From: Gillisella taibaishanensis
GTDB lineage: Bacteria; Pseudomonadota; Alphaproteobacteria; Rhizobiales; Rhizobiaceae
Assembly (NCBI RefSeq): GCF_001938985.1
Contig: NZ_MKIN01000017.1
Location: 1-64,000, forward strand
DNA length: 64,000 nucleotides
Reading direction: 5' to 3'
Below are positions 35,269 to 43,864 of the stretch, one piece after another. The translations under genes were made by a program, and so were the position numbers. The notes under the pieces were generated by a model. That model was given only the letters and a program-made list of their open reading frames with translations, did not search any database and was not told the origin of the DNA. Within the stretch, counting starts at the first letter, position 1. Every line of letters begins with the position of its first letter.

Positions 35269-35940
35269 TCAATTCAGTTTCGATTGCTCGCTAGCCTTTT
35301 CGGCAGCGATTTCTCTGAACGCATTGGCCAGAACGTCGCTCGGCTGGGCGCCGCTGACGGCGTATTTTTGATCGATGATGAAGAAGGGCACGCCGTTTAC
35401 TCCCATTTTCTGGGCAGCATCGATCTCGTCGAGAATCAGGTCTTTGTCTGCATCACCCGCCAGCAGCGTCTTGATGACCTTGCTCTCCAGGCCGGCCGCC
35501 TCTGCTATCTCGAGCAGAACCGCGTGATCACCGACATTGCGGCCCTCTTCGAAATTGGCCTTGAACAGGGCAGACACGACGGCCTCCTGGATTTCGCGGC
35601 TTTCGGTTCCCGCCCAGTGGATAAGCCGGTGTGCATCGAGCGTATTCGGTCCGATCTTGATGGCATCGAAATCGAAGGCGATGCCGACCTCACGACCGAG
35701 ATCCGTCAGTTGCTGATGACCACGGTCCATGTTTTCCTTGCCGCCGAGCTTCTTGGCCAGTTCCACCTGCTGGTCGACACCCTCAGGCGGGTAGTCCGGG
35801 TTCAGCCGGTAGGGCCGCCAGTTGATGTCGATGCTCACTGCGTCCTGAACCTCTGCGATGGCGAGATCGAGCCTTGCCTTGCCAAGGTAGCACCAAGGGC
35901 AGACGACGTCGGAAACGAGATCGATGGTAATGCGCTGCAT
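35269..35940 (-). CDS. DsbA-family oxidoreductase, FrnE-like
   Basis: 223 aa from the ATG at 35940, with GGAG 8 nt upstream. Starts MQRITIDLVSDVVCPWCYLG: the CPWC active-site motif at the end of strand 1 is that of FrnE/DsbA-like cytoplasmic thiol oxidoreductases. The rest (INWRPYRLNPDYPPEGVDQQ, FSRL-like helical insert, GVPFFIID with the cis-Pro) matches the family. No signal peptide, so it acts in the cytoplasm, probably in disulphide isomerisation under oxidative stress. Confidence 0.9.
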   Translation of the reverse strand: MQRITIDLVSDVVCPWCYLGKARLDLAIAEVQDAVSIDINWRPYRLNPDYPPEGVDQQVELAKKLGGKENMDRGHQQLTDLGREVGIAFDFDAIKIGPNTLDAHRLIHWAGTESREIQEAVVSALFKANFEEGRNVGDHAVLLEIAEAAGLESKVIKTLLAGDADKDLILDEIDAAQKMGVNGVPFFIIDQKYAVSGAQPSDVLANAFREIAAEKASEQSKLN

Positions 35941-35992
35941 GACGGATACTCCGGTAATAGAGGCATTCTGGCAGTGAACGGATCGCGGCGCC

Positions 35993-37834
35993 TTACTGCG
36001 CCCGCGCGTCCCACCAGGTCGACAATTGTGGCCCAAGAACAGGAACTTGTTCCGGGCGGCGAATGTGTTTCCAATGGGCTATCCACTGGTCACCGTTATA
36101 ATAAAGCGGCACGACATAATGGCCGGCGACCAGCAACCGATCGAGCGCACGAACGCTTGCCTGGAAATCCTCCTGGCTGCGCGCATTCACCATCGTCGTC
36201 AACACGCGGTCGACGTCCGGATTGGCAACCCCTGCGTAATTGAAGCTTGTCTGTCTATCGCGCGACACCGAACCCCAGCGATTGAATTGCTCGATGCCGG
36301 GGACCAGAGTAGATGGATAGGACATGACGACCATGTCGTAATCGAAGCTGTTGGAGCGGGCTTGGTACTGGGCGTCATCGACGGTGCGGATTGTCATGCT
36401 GATACCGATCAACCGCAGGGTCCGCTGATAGGCGAGGGCCATTTTCTCCTGGCCGGCGTTCTGCGTCATGACTTCGAAGGACAGCGGCTTGCCCTTGGCA
36501 TCGACCATCTTGCCGTCATTGATGGAATAGCCGGCCTGGCTGAGCAGCGCGACCGCCTGCCGTAGCACATTGCGATCAGCGCCCGAGCCATCGGAAATTG
36601 GCAGCGTATATGTGCCGGCGAGAATTTCGGGCGCGATGCGATTCTTTGCGTCGCCGAGAATAGCCAGTTCGCGATCATCCGCAGCATGACCATAGGCACC
36701 GAGCGGCGAATTCTGCCAGTAGCTCTGAATGCGCTTGAAGGCATTTCCATAGATGTTCTTGTTGACCCATTCGAAGTCGAAGGCCAGCGTCAGGGCCTCG
36801 CGCACTTTGACATCGGCAAATATCGGTCGGCGGGTGTTGAAGACGAAGCCGAGCATGCCGGTCGGTCTTTGCACGGTAAAGGTCTCGCGCACGACGTCAC
36901 CATTGGCGACGGCTGAAAAGTTATAGGCTCTTTGCCAATGGGCCGAATCACCATCCGGATAGACGTCGATGTCGCCCTTCTTGAACGCCTCGAACAGCGT
37001 ACTGTCCTGCAGAAAGTAGGTGACGCTGATCTCATTGTAATTGTCGAAACCGGCTTTCGACGGCAGGTCCTTGCCCCAGTAATTCGGATCGCGCTGATAG
37101 GTAATCCGCTCGCCTGGCCGGATATCCTTGATTTTATAGGGACCTGAGCCGACGGGAACATTGAGTGAAGACTGCTCGAAGGTCTCGGGGTTGATGGCGT
37201 GCTTTGGCAAGATCGGCGTAGCGAAAGCCAGAAGCAGCGGTGTTTCCCGGTCGGCCTTGTCCGTGAAGGTAAAGCGAACGCTGTGGTCGCCTATTTTCTC
37301 CATCTTGGAGAGGCTCGCCAACCGCTTGTCGAAAGGCGCACGGCCCTTTTGCTGCAGCAGTTGCAACGTGAAAATCACGTCGTCAGGCGTCACCGGCTGA
37401 CCATCGTGCCATCGCGCCTTGGGATTGAGATTGAACTGAATGAAGCTGCGGGCGTCATCCCATTCGACGCTTTCGGCCAGCAGCCCATAGAGACTGTAAG
37501 GTTCACCGGACGAGCGCGTCATCAGCGACTCGTAAAACAGGTTGCCGTATTCCGGGTCCCAAATGCCCCGAGCGGTGGTGCGCATACCCTTGATCACGAA
37601 GGGATTGAGAGCGTCAAACGTGCCAACCACACCATAGGAAATGCGGCCGCCCTTCTTCACATCAGGATTGACGTAAGGAAAGTGCTTGTAGTCAGCTGAC
37701 AGGGCCGGTTTTCCAAACATGGCGATGCCGTGGAGCGGCTCGGCGACGGCCATTGGCGCGGCAAAAAGCCAGCATAACGGCAGCATCAGCAGGGTCGACA
37801 GAAGGCGCCGCAAACCATTTCCTCTCAAAGTCAT
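35993..37834 (-). CDS. YejA-like oligopeptide ABC transporter substrate-binding protein
   Basis: 613 aa. Signal peptide of about 31 residues (ends AVA-E). SBP family 5 features: LHGIAMFGKPALSADYKHFP, YESLMTRSSGEPYSLYGLLA, PVGSGPYKIKDIRPGERITY and a long C-terminal lobe ending WWDARAQ. These match YejA, the binding protein of the YejABEF microcin C/oligopeptide importer. No permease or ATPase gene lies in the window; the next genes downstream are frnE-like and eamA. An orphan binding protein feeding a distant transporter is likely. Confidence 0.87.
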   Translation of the reverse strand: MTLRGNGLRRLLSTLLMLPLCWLFAAPMAVAEPLHGIAMFGKPALSADYKHFPYVNPDVKKGGRISYGVVGTFDALNPFVIKGMRTTARGIWDPEYGNLFYESLMTRSSGEPYSLYGLLAESVEWDDARSFIQFNLNPKARWHDGQPVTPDDVIFTLQLLQQKGRAPFDKRLASLSKMEKIGDHSVRFTFTDKADRETPLLLAFATPILPKHAINPETFEQSSLNVPVGSGPYKIKDIRPGERITYQRDPNYWGKDLPSKAGFDNYNEISVTYFLQDSTLFEAFKKGDIDVYPDGDSAHWQRAYNFSAVANGDVVRETFTVQRPTGMLGFVFNTRRPIFADVKVREALTLAFDFEWVNKNIYGNAFKRIQSYWQNSPLGAYGHAADDRELAILGDAKNRIAPEILAGTYTLPISDGSGADRNVLRQAVALLSQAGYSINDGKMVDAKGKPLSFEVMTQNAGQEKMALAYQRTLRLIGISMTIRTVDDAQYQARSNSFDYDMVVMSYPSTLVPGIEQFNRWGSVSRDRQTSFNYAGVANPDVDRVLTTMVNARSQEDFQASVRALDRLLVAGHYVVPLYYNGDQWIAHWKHIRRPEQVPVLGPQLSTWWDARAQ

Positions 37835-38153
37835 CGTATCAGGTTCGGCTGCAAATTAGCACGAACGACCGTAAATCCAACCGCCCCCGGCCAATTCCAT
37901 GCATGGCGGCTTAGGCACGGAATTGTCCAGTAAAATAAATTGTCTTAAGGTTCAATCGTTCCCTAAATGCAGCGCCGGATGTGGCAATGCCCAAAGAAGC
38001 ACTGGATATTCGCTCCGATGCGCTGTAACAGGAAGACCACACACATCGGGTCATCTATTTGCCTCATTTAAAACCCAGGGGATGGACGAATAGGCCGATC
38101 TAATCGGGTGAGAACTTCGGTTCGACACAAGTTTTCAGGAGACGGATCTCGTT
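37835..38153. other. Divergent yejA-type/ialB intergenic region (319 bp)
   Basis: It holds a CAATTCC (37892-37898)/GGAATTG (37919-37925) inverted repeat with a 20-nt centre and otherwise no recognisable operator. GGAG of the ialB-type gene lies near 38136. Confidence 0.4.
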
Positions 38154-38789
38154 ATGACGTTTAAAGCAACCAAAACCGCGCGCGCGGCTCTTTCCGCTCT
38201 CGTACTCTCCACCGGCTTTGCTGGCGCAGCGTTTGCCCAGCAGCAACCCGCTGGCGACGCCGGCTTGCCGCCGCAGGGTTGGTTCAAGACCTGTGCCAAG
38301 CAGGAAGATACCGATATTTGCACCGTGCAGAACATCCAGGTGGCTCAGAACCGCCAGATGATCATTGCCGTTGCGATCATTTCGCTTGAAGGCAAGACCA
38401 ACCGCAAGCTCATGCAGGTTTCGGTTCCTTCGGCTCGCCTGATTCCGCCAGGCGTCGTTCTGCAGATCGATGGCGGCAAGGGCCAGAAGATCGATTACGC
38501 CGTCTGCTTCCCGGATCGCTGCACGGCCGAAATTCCTTTGACGGATGCGATGATCGCCAGCCTGAAGAAGGGCCATGACGTCGTATTCACTTCGATGAAT
38601 TTCCGTCGCGTGCCTAACCCGATCAAGATCTCGCTCGATGGCTTCACCGGTTCCTACGACGGTCCGGCAATCAGCCAGTCGCAGGCTCAGGAGCGCCAGC
38701 GCCTCCTGGAAGAAGCCATGCAGAAGAAGAACGAAGAATCGCAGAAGGCCCTGGAAGACGCCCAGAAGGCTGCCAAGGAAAGCAAGTAA
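38154..38789 (+). CDS. Invasion-associated locus B (IalB)-family exported protein with coiled-coil tail
   Basis: 211 aa. Signal peptide of 28 residues ends AFA-Q. The IalB domain follows: PPQGWFKTCAKQEDTDICTV, RQMIIAVAIISLEGKTNRKL, DYAVCFPDRCTAEIPLTDAM and MNFRRVPNPIKISLDGF, with four Cys likely in two disulphides. Residues about 175-211 are Glu/Lys/Gln/Ala-rich and probably form a coiled coil (SQSQAQERQRLLEEAMQKKN). It is exported, probably periplasmic or surface associated. It differs from the copy at 15731 in the tail and in standing alone. Confidence 0.92.
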   Translation: MTFKATKTARAALSALVLSTGFAGAAFAQQQPAGDAGLPPQGWFKTCAKQEDTDICTVQNIQVAQNRQMIIAVAIISLEGKTNRKLMQVSVPSARLIPPGVVLQIDGGKGQKIDYAVCFPDRCTAEIPLTDAMIASLKKGHDVVFTSMNFRRVPNPIKISLDGFTGSYDGPAISQSQAQERQRLLEEAMQKKNEESQKALEDAQKAAKESK

Positions 38790-38813
38790 GCTCTCTTGCT
38801 GCTGCATACTCAC

Positions 38814-38845
38814 AAAAAAGGCCCGGTTCTTCCGGGCCTTTTTTT
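38814..38845. terminator. Bidirectional terminator between ialB-type gene and hspQ
   Basis: AAAAAAGGCCCGG (38814-38826), short loop, CCGGGCCTTTTTT (from 38832). A long GC stem flanked by A and T runs serves both converging genes. Confidence 0.9.
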
Positions 38846-38881
38846 ATGGCCATCCGCTGGGAGGATGCGGACAGTTCTTTA

Positions 38882-39211
38882 TCAGTGGGCGAGGTTCATG
38901 CGTGGTTTGTAATGACCAGCATTTTCTTGCTCGAAAATCTGAGCGACGTGCGGGTTGCGAAGCGGCTCTCCGCTTTCGTCTGTTTCGAGGTTCTGCTCCG
39001 AGACATAGGCTACATATTCCGTCTCGGCATTTTCGGCCAGCAGGTGATAGAAAGGCTGATCCTTGCTCGGCCGCAATTCTGCGGGGATCGCATTCCACCA
39101 TTCTTCCGTATTGGCGAATTCCGGATCGACGTCGAAAACGACGCCGCGGAACGGGAAAATCTTGTGACGGACGATGTCACCGATTCCAAACTTTGCGATG
39201 CGCTGTTTCAT
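38882..39211 (-). CDS. hspQ: Heat-shock/hemimethylated-DNA-binding protein HspQ
   Basis: 109 aa from the ATG at 39211, with AAGGAAA about 9 nt upstream. Sequence MKQRIAKFGIGDIVRHKIFP then FRGVVFDVDPEFANTEEWWN and QPFYHLLAENAETEYVAYVS is the YccV/HspQ domain. In E. coli HspQ binds hemimethylated DNA in vitro, affects DnaA stability and is a specificity-enhancing factor for Lon. Monocistronic, sharing a terminator with the converging ialB-type gene. Confidence 0.93.
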   Translation of the reverse strand: MKQRIAKFGIGDIVRHKIFPFRGVVFDVDPEFANTEEWWNAIPAELRPSKDQPFYHLLAENAETEYVAYVSEQNLETDESGEPLRNPHVAQIFEQENAGHYKPRMNLAH

Positions 39212-39378
39212 GGCTGTGTTTCCTTTCATCAATTATTTGGGAAACGAGACGCCTAACATCAAGACGTATAACATGGTTTTGTCACAAAACTGTCAATTTT
39301 GCGCCGCTGCTCGCTAAACTCGTGTCTGGCGGCGGAAAAATCGCATGCAATGAATGAAATAAAATTTTTGGTGGTAAT

Positions 39379-39409
39379 AAAAAAGCCGGCAGGGTGGCTG
39401 CCGGCTTTT
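39379..39409 (-). terminator. Rho-independent terminator of glnA
   Basis: AAAAGCCGGCAG (39381-39392), GGTGG loop, CTGCCGGCTTTT (39398-39409), a perfect 12-bp stem. On the minus strand it is followed by a T-run. It begins 13 nt beyond the glnA stop. Confidence 0.92.
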
Positions 39410-39422
39410 GGTTTCGCTCGGA

Positions 39423-40832
39423 TCAGACCGAGTAATACATGTCGTATTCGACCGGGTGAGGGGTCATGTCGTAGCGCATGACTTCCTGCATCTTGATCTC
39501 GATGAAGGCATCGATCTGGTCGTCGTCGAATACGCCACCTGCGGTCAGGAACTTGCGATCCTTGTCGAGGCTCTCAAGCGCTTCGCGCAGCGAGCCGCAG
39601 ACTGTCGGGATCTTCTTCAACTCCTTCGGCGGCAGGTCGTAGAGATCCTTGTCCATGGCCTTGCCAGGATGGATCTTGTTCTTGATGCCGTCGAGGCCGG
39701 CCATCAGCATCGCAGCAAAGCCGAGATAGGGATTGGCGGTCGGATCGGGGAAGCGGACTTCGACGCGCTTTGCCTTCGGATTGGTGCCGAAGGGGATGCG
39801 GCACGAGGCCGAGCGGTTACGGGCCGAGTAGGCCAGCAGAACAGGCGCTTCATAGCCCGGGACGAGGCGCTTGTAGGAGTTGGTCGATGGGTTGGTGAAG
39901 GCGTTCAGCGCCTTGGCATGCTTGATAATGCCGCCGATATAGTAGAGGCAGCTTTCCGACAGGCCAGCATATTCGTCACCGGCGAAAGTCGGTTTGCCAT
40001 CCTTCCAGATCGACTGGTGAACGTGCATGCCCGAACCGTTATCGCCGAAGATCGGCTTCGGCATGAAGGTCGCGGTCTTGCCATAGGCATTCGCAACCTG
40101 ATGCACGACATATTTGTAAATCTGCATCTTGTCGGCATTGCGCACCAGCGTGTCGAACTTGATGCCGAGCTCGTGCTGGGCAGCGGCGACTTCGTGGTGA
40201 TGCTTTTCAACGGTTACGCCCATTTCGGACAGAACCGTCAGCATTTCCGAGCGCATGTCCTGGCAGCTATCGATCGGCGGAACCGGGAAATAGCCGCCCT
40301 TGACACGCGGACGGTGGCCAAGGTTGCCGGTCTCGTAATCGGTGTCGTCGTTCGACGGCAGTTCGGTCGAATCGAGCTTGAAGCCGGTATTGTAGGGATC
40401 GGCCTTGTACTTGACGTCGTCGAAGATGAAGAATTCAGCTTCAGGGCCGAAGAAAGCGGTGTCGCCGATGCCCGACGCCTTCAGATAGGCTTCGGCCTTC
40501 TTGGCCGTTCCGCGCGGGTCGCGGTTATAGGCTTCGCCGGAAACCGGGTCGAGAATGTCGCAGAGAATGACCATGGTGGACTGAGCAAAGAACGGGTCCA
40601 TGTGAACCGTTTCGACGTCAGGCATCAGTACCATGTCGGATTCGTTGATGGCCTTCCAGCCGGCGATGGACGAGCCGTCGAACATGACGCCATCGGCGAA
40701 CATGTCTTCGTCGACGCAAACGATGTCCATCGTCACGTGCTGCAGTTTACCCTTTGGGTCGGTGAAACGAAGGTCGACAAATTTAACGTCGTTGTCTTTG
40801 ATTTGCTTAAGAATATCTTGTGCGGTCGTCAT
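39423..40832 (-). CDS. glnA: Glutamine synthetase type I
   Basis: 469 aa from the ATG at 40832 ([20 protein letters not shown]). GSI features: [48 protein letters not shown], a [20 protein letters not shown] block, and the adenylylation Tyr in [10 protein letters not shown]. It joins ammonium to glutamate using ATP and is switched off by GlnE adenylylation under N excess. It lies 63 nt downstream of glnB and shares its nitrogen-regulated promoter. Confidence 0.97.
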   Translation of the reverse strand: MTTAQDILKQIKDNDVKFVDLRFTDPKGKLQHVTMDIVCVDEDMFADGVMFDGSSIAGWKAINESDMVLMPDVETVHMDPFFAQSTMVILCDILDPVSGEAYNRDPRGTAKKAEAYLKASGIGDTAFFGPEAEFFIFDDVKYKADPYNTGFKLDSTELPSNDDTDYETGNLGHRPRVKGGYFPVPPIDSCQDMRSEMLTVLSEMGVTVEKHHHEVAAAQHELGIKFDTLVRNADKMQIYKYVVHQVANAYGKTATFMPKPIFGDNGSGMHVHQSIWKDGKPTFAGDEYAGLSESCLYYIGGIIKHAKALNAFTNPSTNSYKRLVPGYEAPVLLAYSARNRSASCRIPFGTNPKAKRVEVRFPDPTANPYLGFAAMLMAGLDGIKNKIHPGKAMDKDLYDLPPKELKKIPTVCGSLREALESLDKDRKFLTAGGVFDDDQIDAFIEIKMQEVMRYDMTPHPVEYDMYYSV

Positions 40833-40894
40833 TTGGCTTTTTTCCTCGATTGGATGACGATAACCAGACCCGGCCTCCCTCAGCCGGGTCGCAT

Positions 40895-41568
<674 letters not shown>

Positions 41569-43059
41569 ATGACAGATAAATTTCCCTCCGTGCTGATTTC
41601 CCCAGCCTCAATGGCTAAGGTCGATCGTGACGCTGCCTTGTCCGGCCTCGACAGCTACGGCCTTATGCGCAGGGCAGGCTTTGCTGTCGCTGCCGCCGCC
41701 CTTCGGCACTATCCAGAGGCGGTGCGCTTTGTGGTGCTGTGCGGACCAGGGAATAATGGCGGCGATGGCTTTGTCGCGGCGGCCGCGCTGCGGGAGGCGG
41801 GGGGCAATGTGCGGGTTTTCAGTCTCGGCGATCCCGGCCAGCTGCGAGGCGATGCGGCGAAAGCCTTTGCGGATTTTGACGGCGCTGTAGAGCCATTGGA
41901 GGCTTACCGGCAGGAGCAAGGCGACCTCGTCATTGACGCGCTGTTTGGCGCCGGTCTTAGCCGTGACCTGCCACCATCGGTCACCGATATCATCGACCGC
42001 CTGGCGGAGGTTGATGTGCCTGTGCTGGCGGTCGATCTGCCGTCCGGCCTTGATGGCGCAACGGGCAAGCCACGACCGAAGGCGTTTCAGGCACAGCATA
42101 CGGTGACCTTCGTGGCGCGAAAGCCGGGGCATGTGCTGCTGCCTGGGCGTGGCCTGTGCGGCGAGGTGGAGGTTTTCGATATCGGCATTCCCCGCCGGAT
42201 CGTCGAACGTCATGCCGGTATTGTTGGAATCAATGATCTCGCGCATTGGGCCGCCATGCTGCCGCGTCTCAGCGACGCCAGCCATAAATTCACCCGTGGG
42301 CATTTGACGGTGTTTTCCGGCAAGGCCAGCGCGACAGGTGCGGCTCGACTGTCAGGATTGGCTGGTTTGAAGGCCGGGGCAGGGCTGGTAACGCTCGCCT
42401 CGCCTGGCAGCGCGGTTCTTGTCAACGTCAGTCAGACCACCGCGATCATGATCCGGACAGTCGATGACATCGATTCCCTGCAAGACTATTTGACCGACAA
42501 GCGTATGGGCGCCTTTGTGCTTGGTCCCGGTTTCGGCATTGGAGAAAAGGCCAGGGCATTCGCTCTGGCTTTGGCCGAGCGCCGCCTGGTGCTCGACGCT
42601 GACGGGATTTCGTCGTTCAAGGAGGCGCCCGAAAGCTTGTTCGATGCGTTTGCTTCAGGCGAAACCCGCCTCGTCTTGACGCCGCATGAGGGCGAATTCG
42701 CCCGGCTGTTTCCTGATTTAGCCGGAGACGACAGTCTGGGCAAAGTGGAGAAGGCGCGGGCCGCTGCCACAAGGGCGCATGCCGTCTTGGTCTACAAGGG
42801 TGCCGATACCGTGATTGCCGCACCAGATGGCCGGGCGCTCGTCAATGCCAATGCACCACCCTGGCTCGCAACGGCCGGCTCCGGCGACGTGTTGGCCGGC
42901 ATTATCGGTGGTCTTCTGGCGCAGGGTACTGCGGCTTTCGAGGCTGCTGCAGCTGGGGTCTGGCTGCACGCGAAAGCCGCGACTCGCCTTGGGCCTGGGC
43001 TAACGGCCGAGGATCTGGCCTCCGCCGTGCAGCCATTTCAAGCTGAAACGGATTGCTGA
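41569..43059 (+). CDS. nnr: Bifunctional NAD(P)H-hydrate repair enzyme (epimerase/dehydratase)
   Basis: 496 aa. The N-terminal YjeF_N epimerase domain (about 1-215) has CGPGNNGGDGFVAAAALREA and VDLPSGLDGATG. The C-terminal ADP-dependent dehydratase domain (about 225-490) has KFTRGHLTVFSG, VLTPHEGEFARLFPD and the anion hole WLATAGSGDVLAGIIGGLLA. It repairs hydrated NADH and NADPH. Its 3' end overlaps the converging DUF72 gene by 22 nt. Confidence 0.95.
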   Translation: MTDKFPSVLISPASMAKVDRDAALSGLDSYGLMRRAGFAVAAAALRHYPEAVRFVVLCGPGNNGGDGFVAAAALREAGGNVRVFSLGDPGQLRGDAAKAFADFDGAVEPLEAYRQEQGDLVIDALFGAGLSRDLPPSVTDIIDRLAEVDVPVLAVDLPSGLDGATGKPRPKAFQAQHTVTFVARKPGHVLLPGRGLCGEVEVFDIGIPRRIVERHAGIVGINDLAHWAAMLPRLSDASHKFTRGHLTVFSGKASATGAARLSGLAGLKAGAGLVTLASPGSAVLVNVSQTTAIMIRTVDDIDSLQDYLTDKRMGAFVLGPGFGIGEKARAFALALAERRLVLDADGISSFKEAPESLFDAFASGETRLVLTPHEGEFARLFPDLAGDDSLGKVEKARAAATRAHAVLVYKGADTVIAAPDGRALVNANAPPWLATAGSGDVLAGIIGGLLAQGTAAFEAAAAGVWLHAKAATRLGPGLTAEDLASAVQPFQAETDC

Positions 43060-43841
43060 AGCAGCTTTGCGCCGTTCGGCGCATTGACCTTGCCGCCTGA
43101 TATGAAGAAGGCAAAAACGTCGCGCGGCTTTTTCGGCACGGTGCGATCTTTGGCGATCAACGGCAGATCGGTTGGCACGCCGCCCTGAGCATAGGTCTTG
43201 AACCGCTCCGCCCAATGCCCGACTTCGTCCTGCGGATAGCAGGTCTTCACGTCGTCGGTGCCCTTTTGCAGCCGGGCATAAACGAAATCGGCAGTGACAT
43301 CGGCAAACATTGGATAATCGTGGTGATCGGCACACACGGCTGCAACCTCGTGGCGCTCCAGCATGGCGATGAAGTCTGGCGTCTGGAACGATGGATGTCG
43401 CGGCTCGACCACATGACGCAGTGGCAGGCCGTCCAGTGTCTTCGGCAAGAGCGCCAGAAAGGCTTCGAAATCATCGGGCTCGAATTTCTTCGTCGCCATG
43501 AATTGCCAGAGGATCGGTCCAAGATGGTCCCCAAGCTCGGCGATGCCTTGAGTCAGAAATTTCTCTACCGACGGCCCCGCCTCAGCCAGCACCTTGCGAT
43601 TGGTGCAATAGCGGCTGGCCTTCAGCGAAAACACGAAATCTTCAGGCACTTCGGAGGCCCATTTGGCAAAGGTCGCCGGCTTCTGACTGGAATAATAGGT
43701 GCCGTTCACCTCTATGGCGGTCAATTCACGGCTGGCATGCTCCAGCTGCCGCTTCTTTGCGAGCTTTTCCGGATAAAACGTGCCTTCCCACGGCTCAAAG
43801 GTCCAGCCGCCGATGCCAGTTCGAATTGTGCCTGCGGTCAT
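43038..43841 (-). CDS. DUF72-family protein (YecE-like)
   Basis: 267 aa, soluble. Typical DUF72 blocks: IRTGIGGWTFEPWEGTFYPE, LTAIEVNGTYYSSQKPATFA, EDFVFSLKASRYCTNRKVL, LGPILWQFMATKKF and RHVVEPRHPSFQ. The family forms a TIM barrel of unknown activity. It is 23 nt downstream of uvrA and on the same strand, so cotranscription is likely, and it converges with nnr with overlapping ends. Confidence 0.92.
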   Translation of the reverse strand: MTAGTIRTGIGGWTFEPWEGTFYPEKLAKKRQLEHASRELTAIEVNGTYYSSQKPATFAKWASEVPEDFVFSLKASRYCTNRKVLAEAGPSVEKFLTQGIAELGDHLGPILWQFMATKKFEPDDFEAFLALLPKTLDGLPLRHVVEPRHPSFQTPDFIAMLERHEVAAVCADHHDYPMFADVTADFVYARLQKGTDDVKTCYPQDEVGHWAERFKTYAQGGVPTDLPLIAKDRTVPKKPRDVFAFFISGGKVNAPNGAKLLQQSVSA

Positions 43842-43864
43842 CGCTCTGCTCCCGTGTTCATCGA

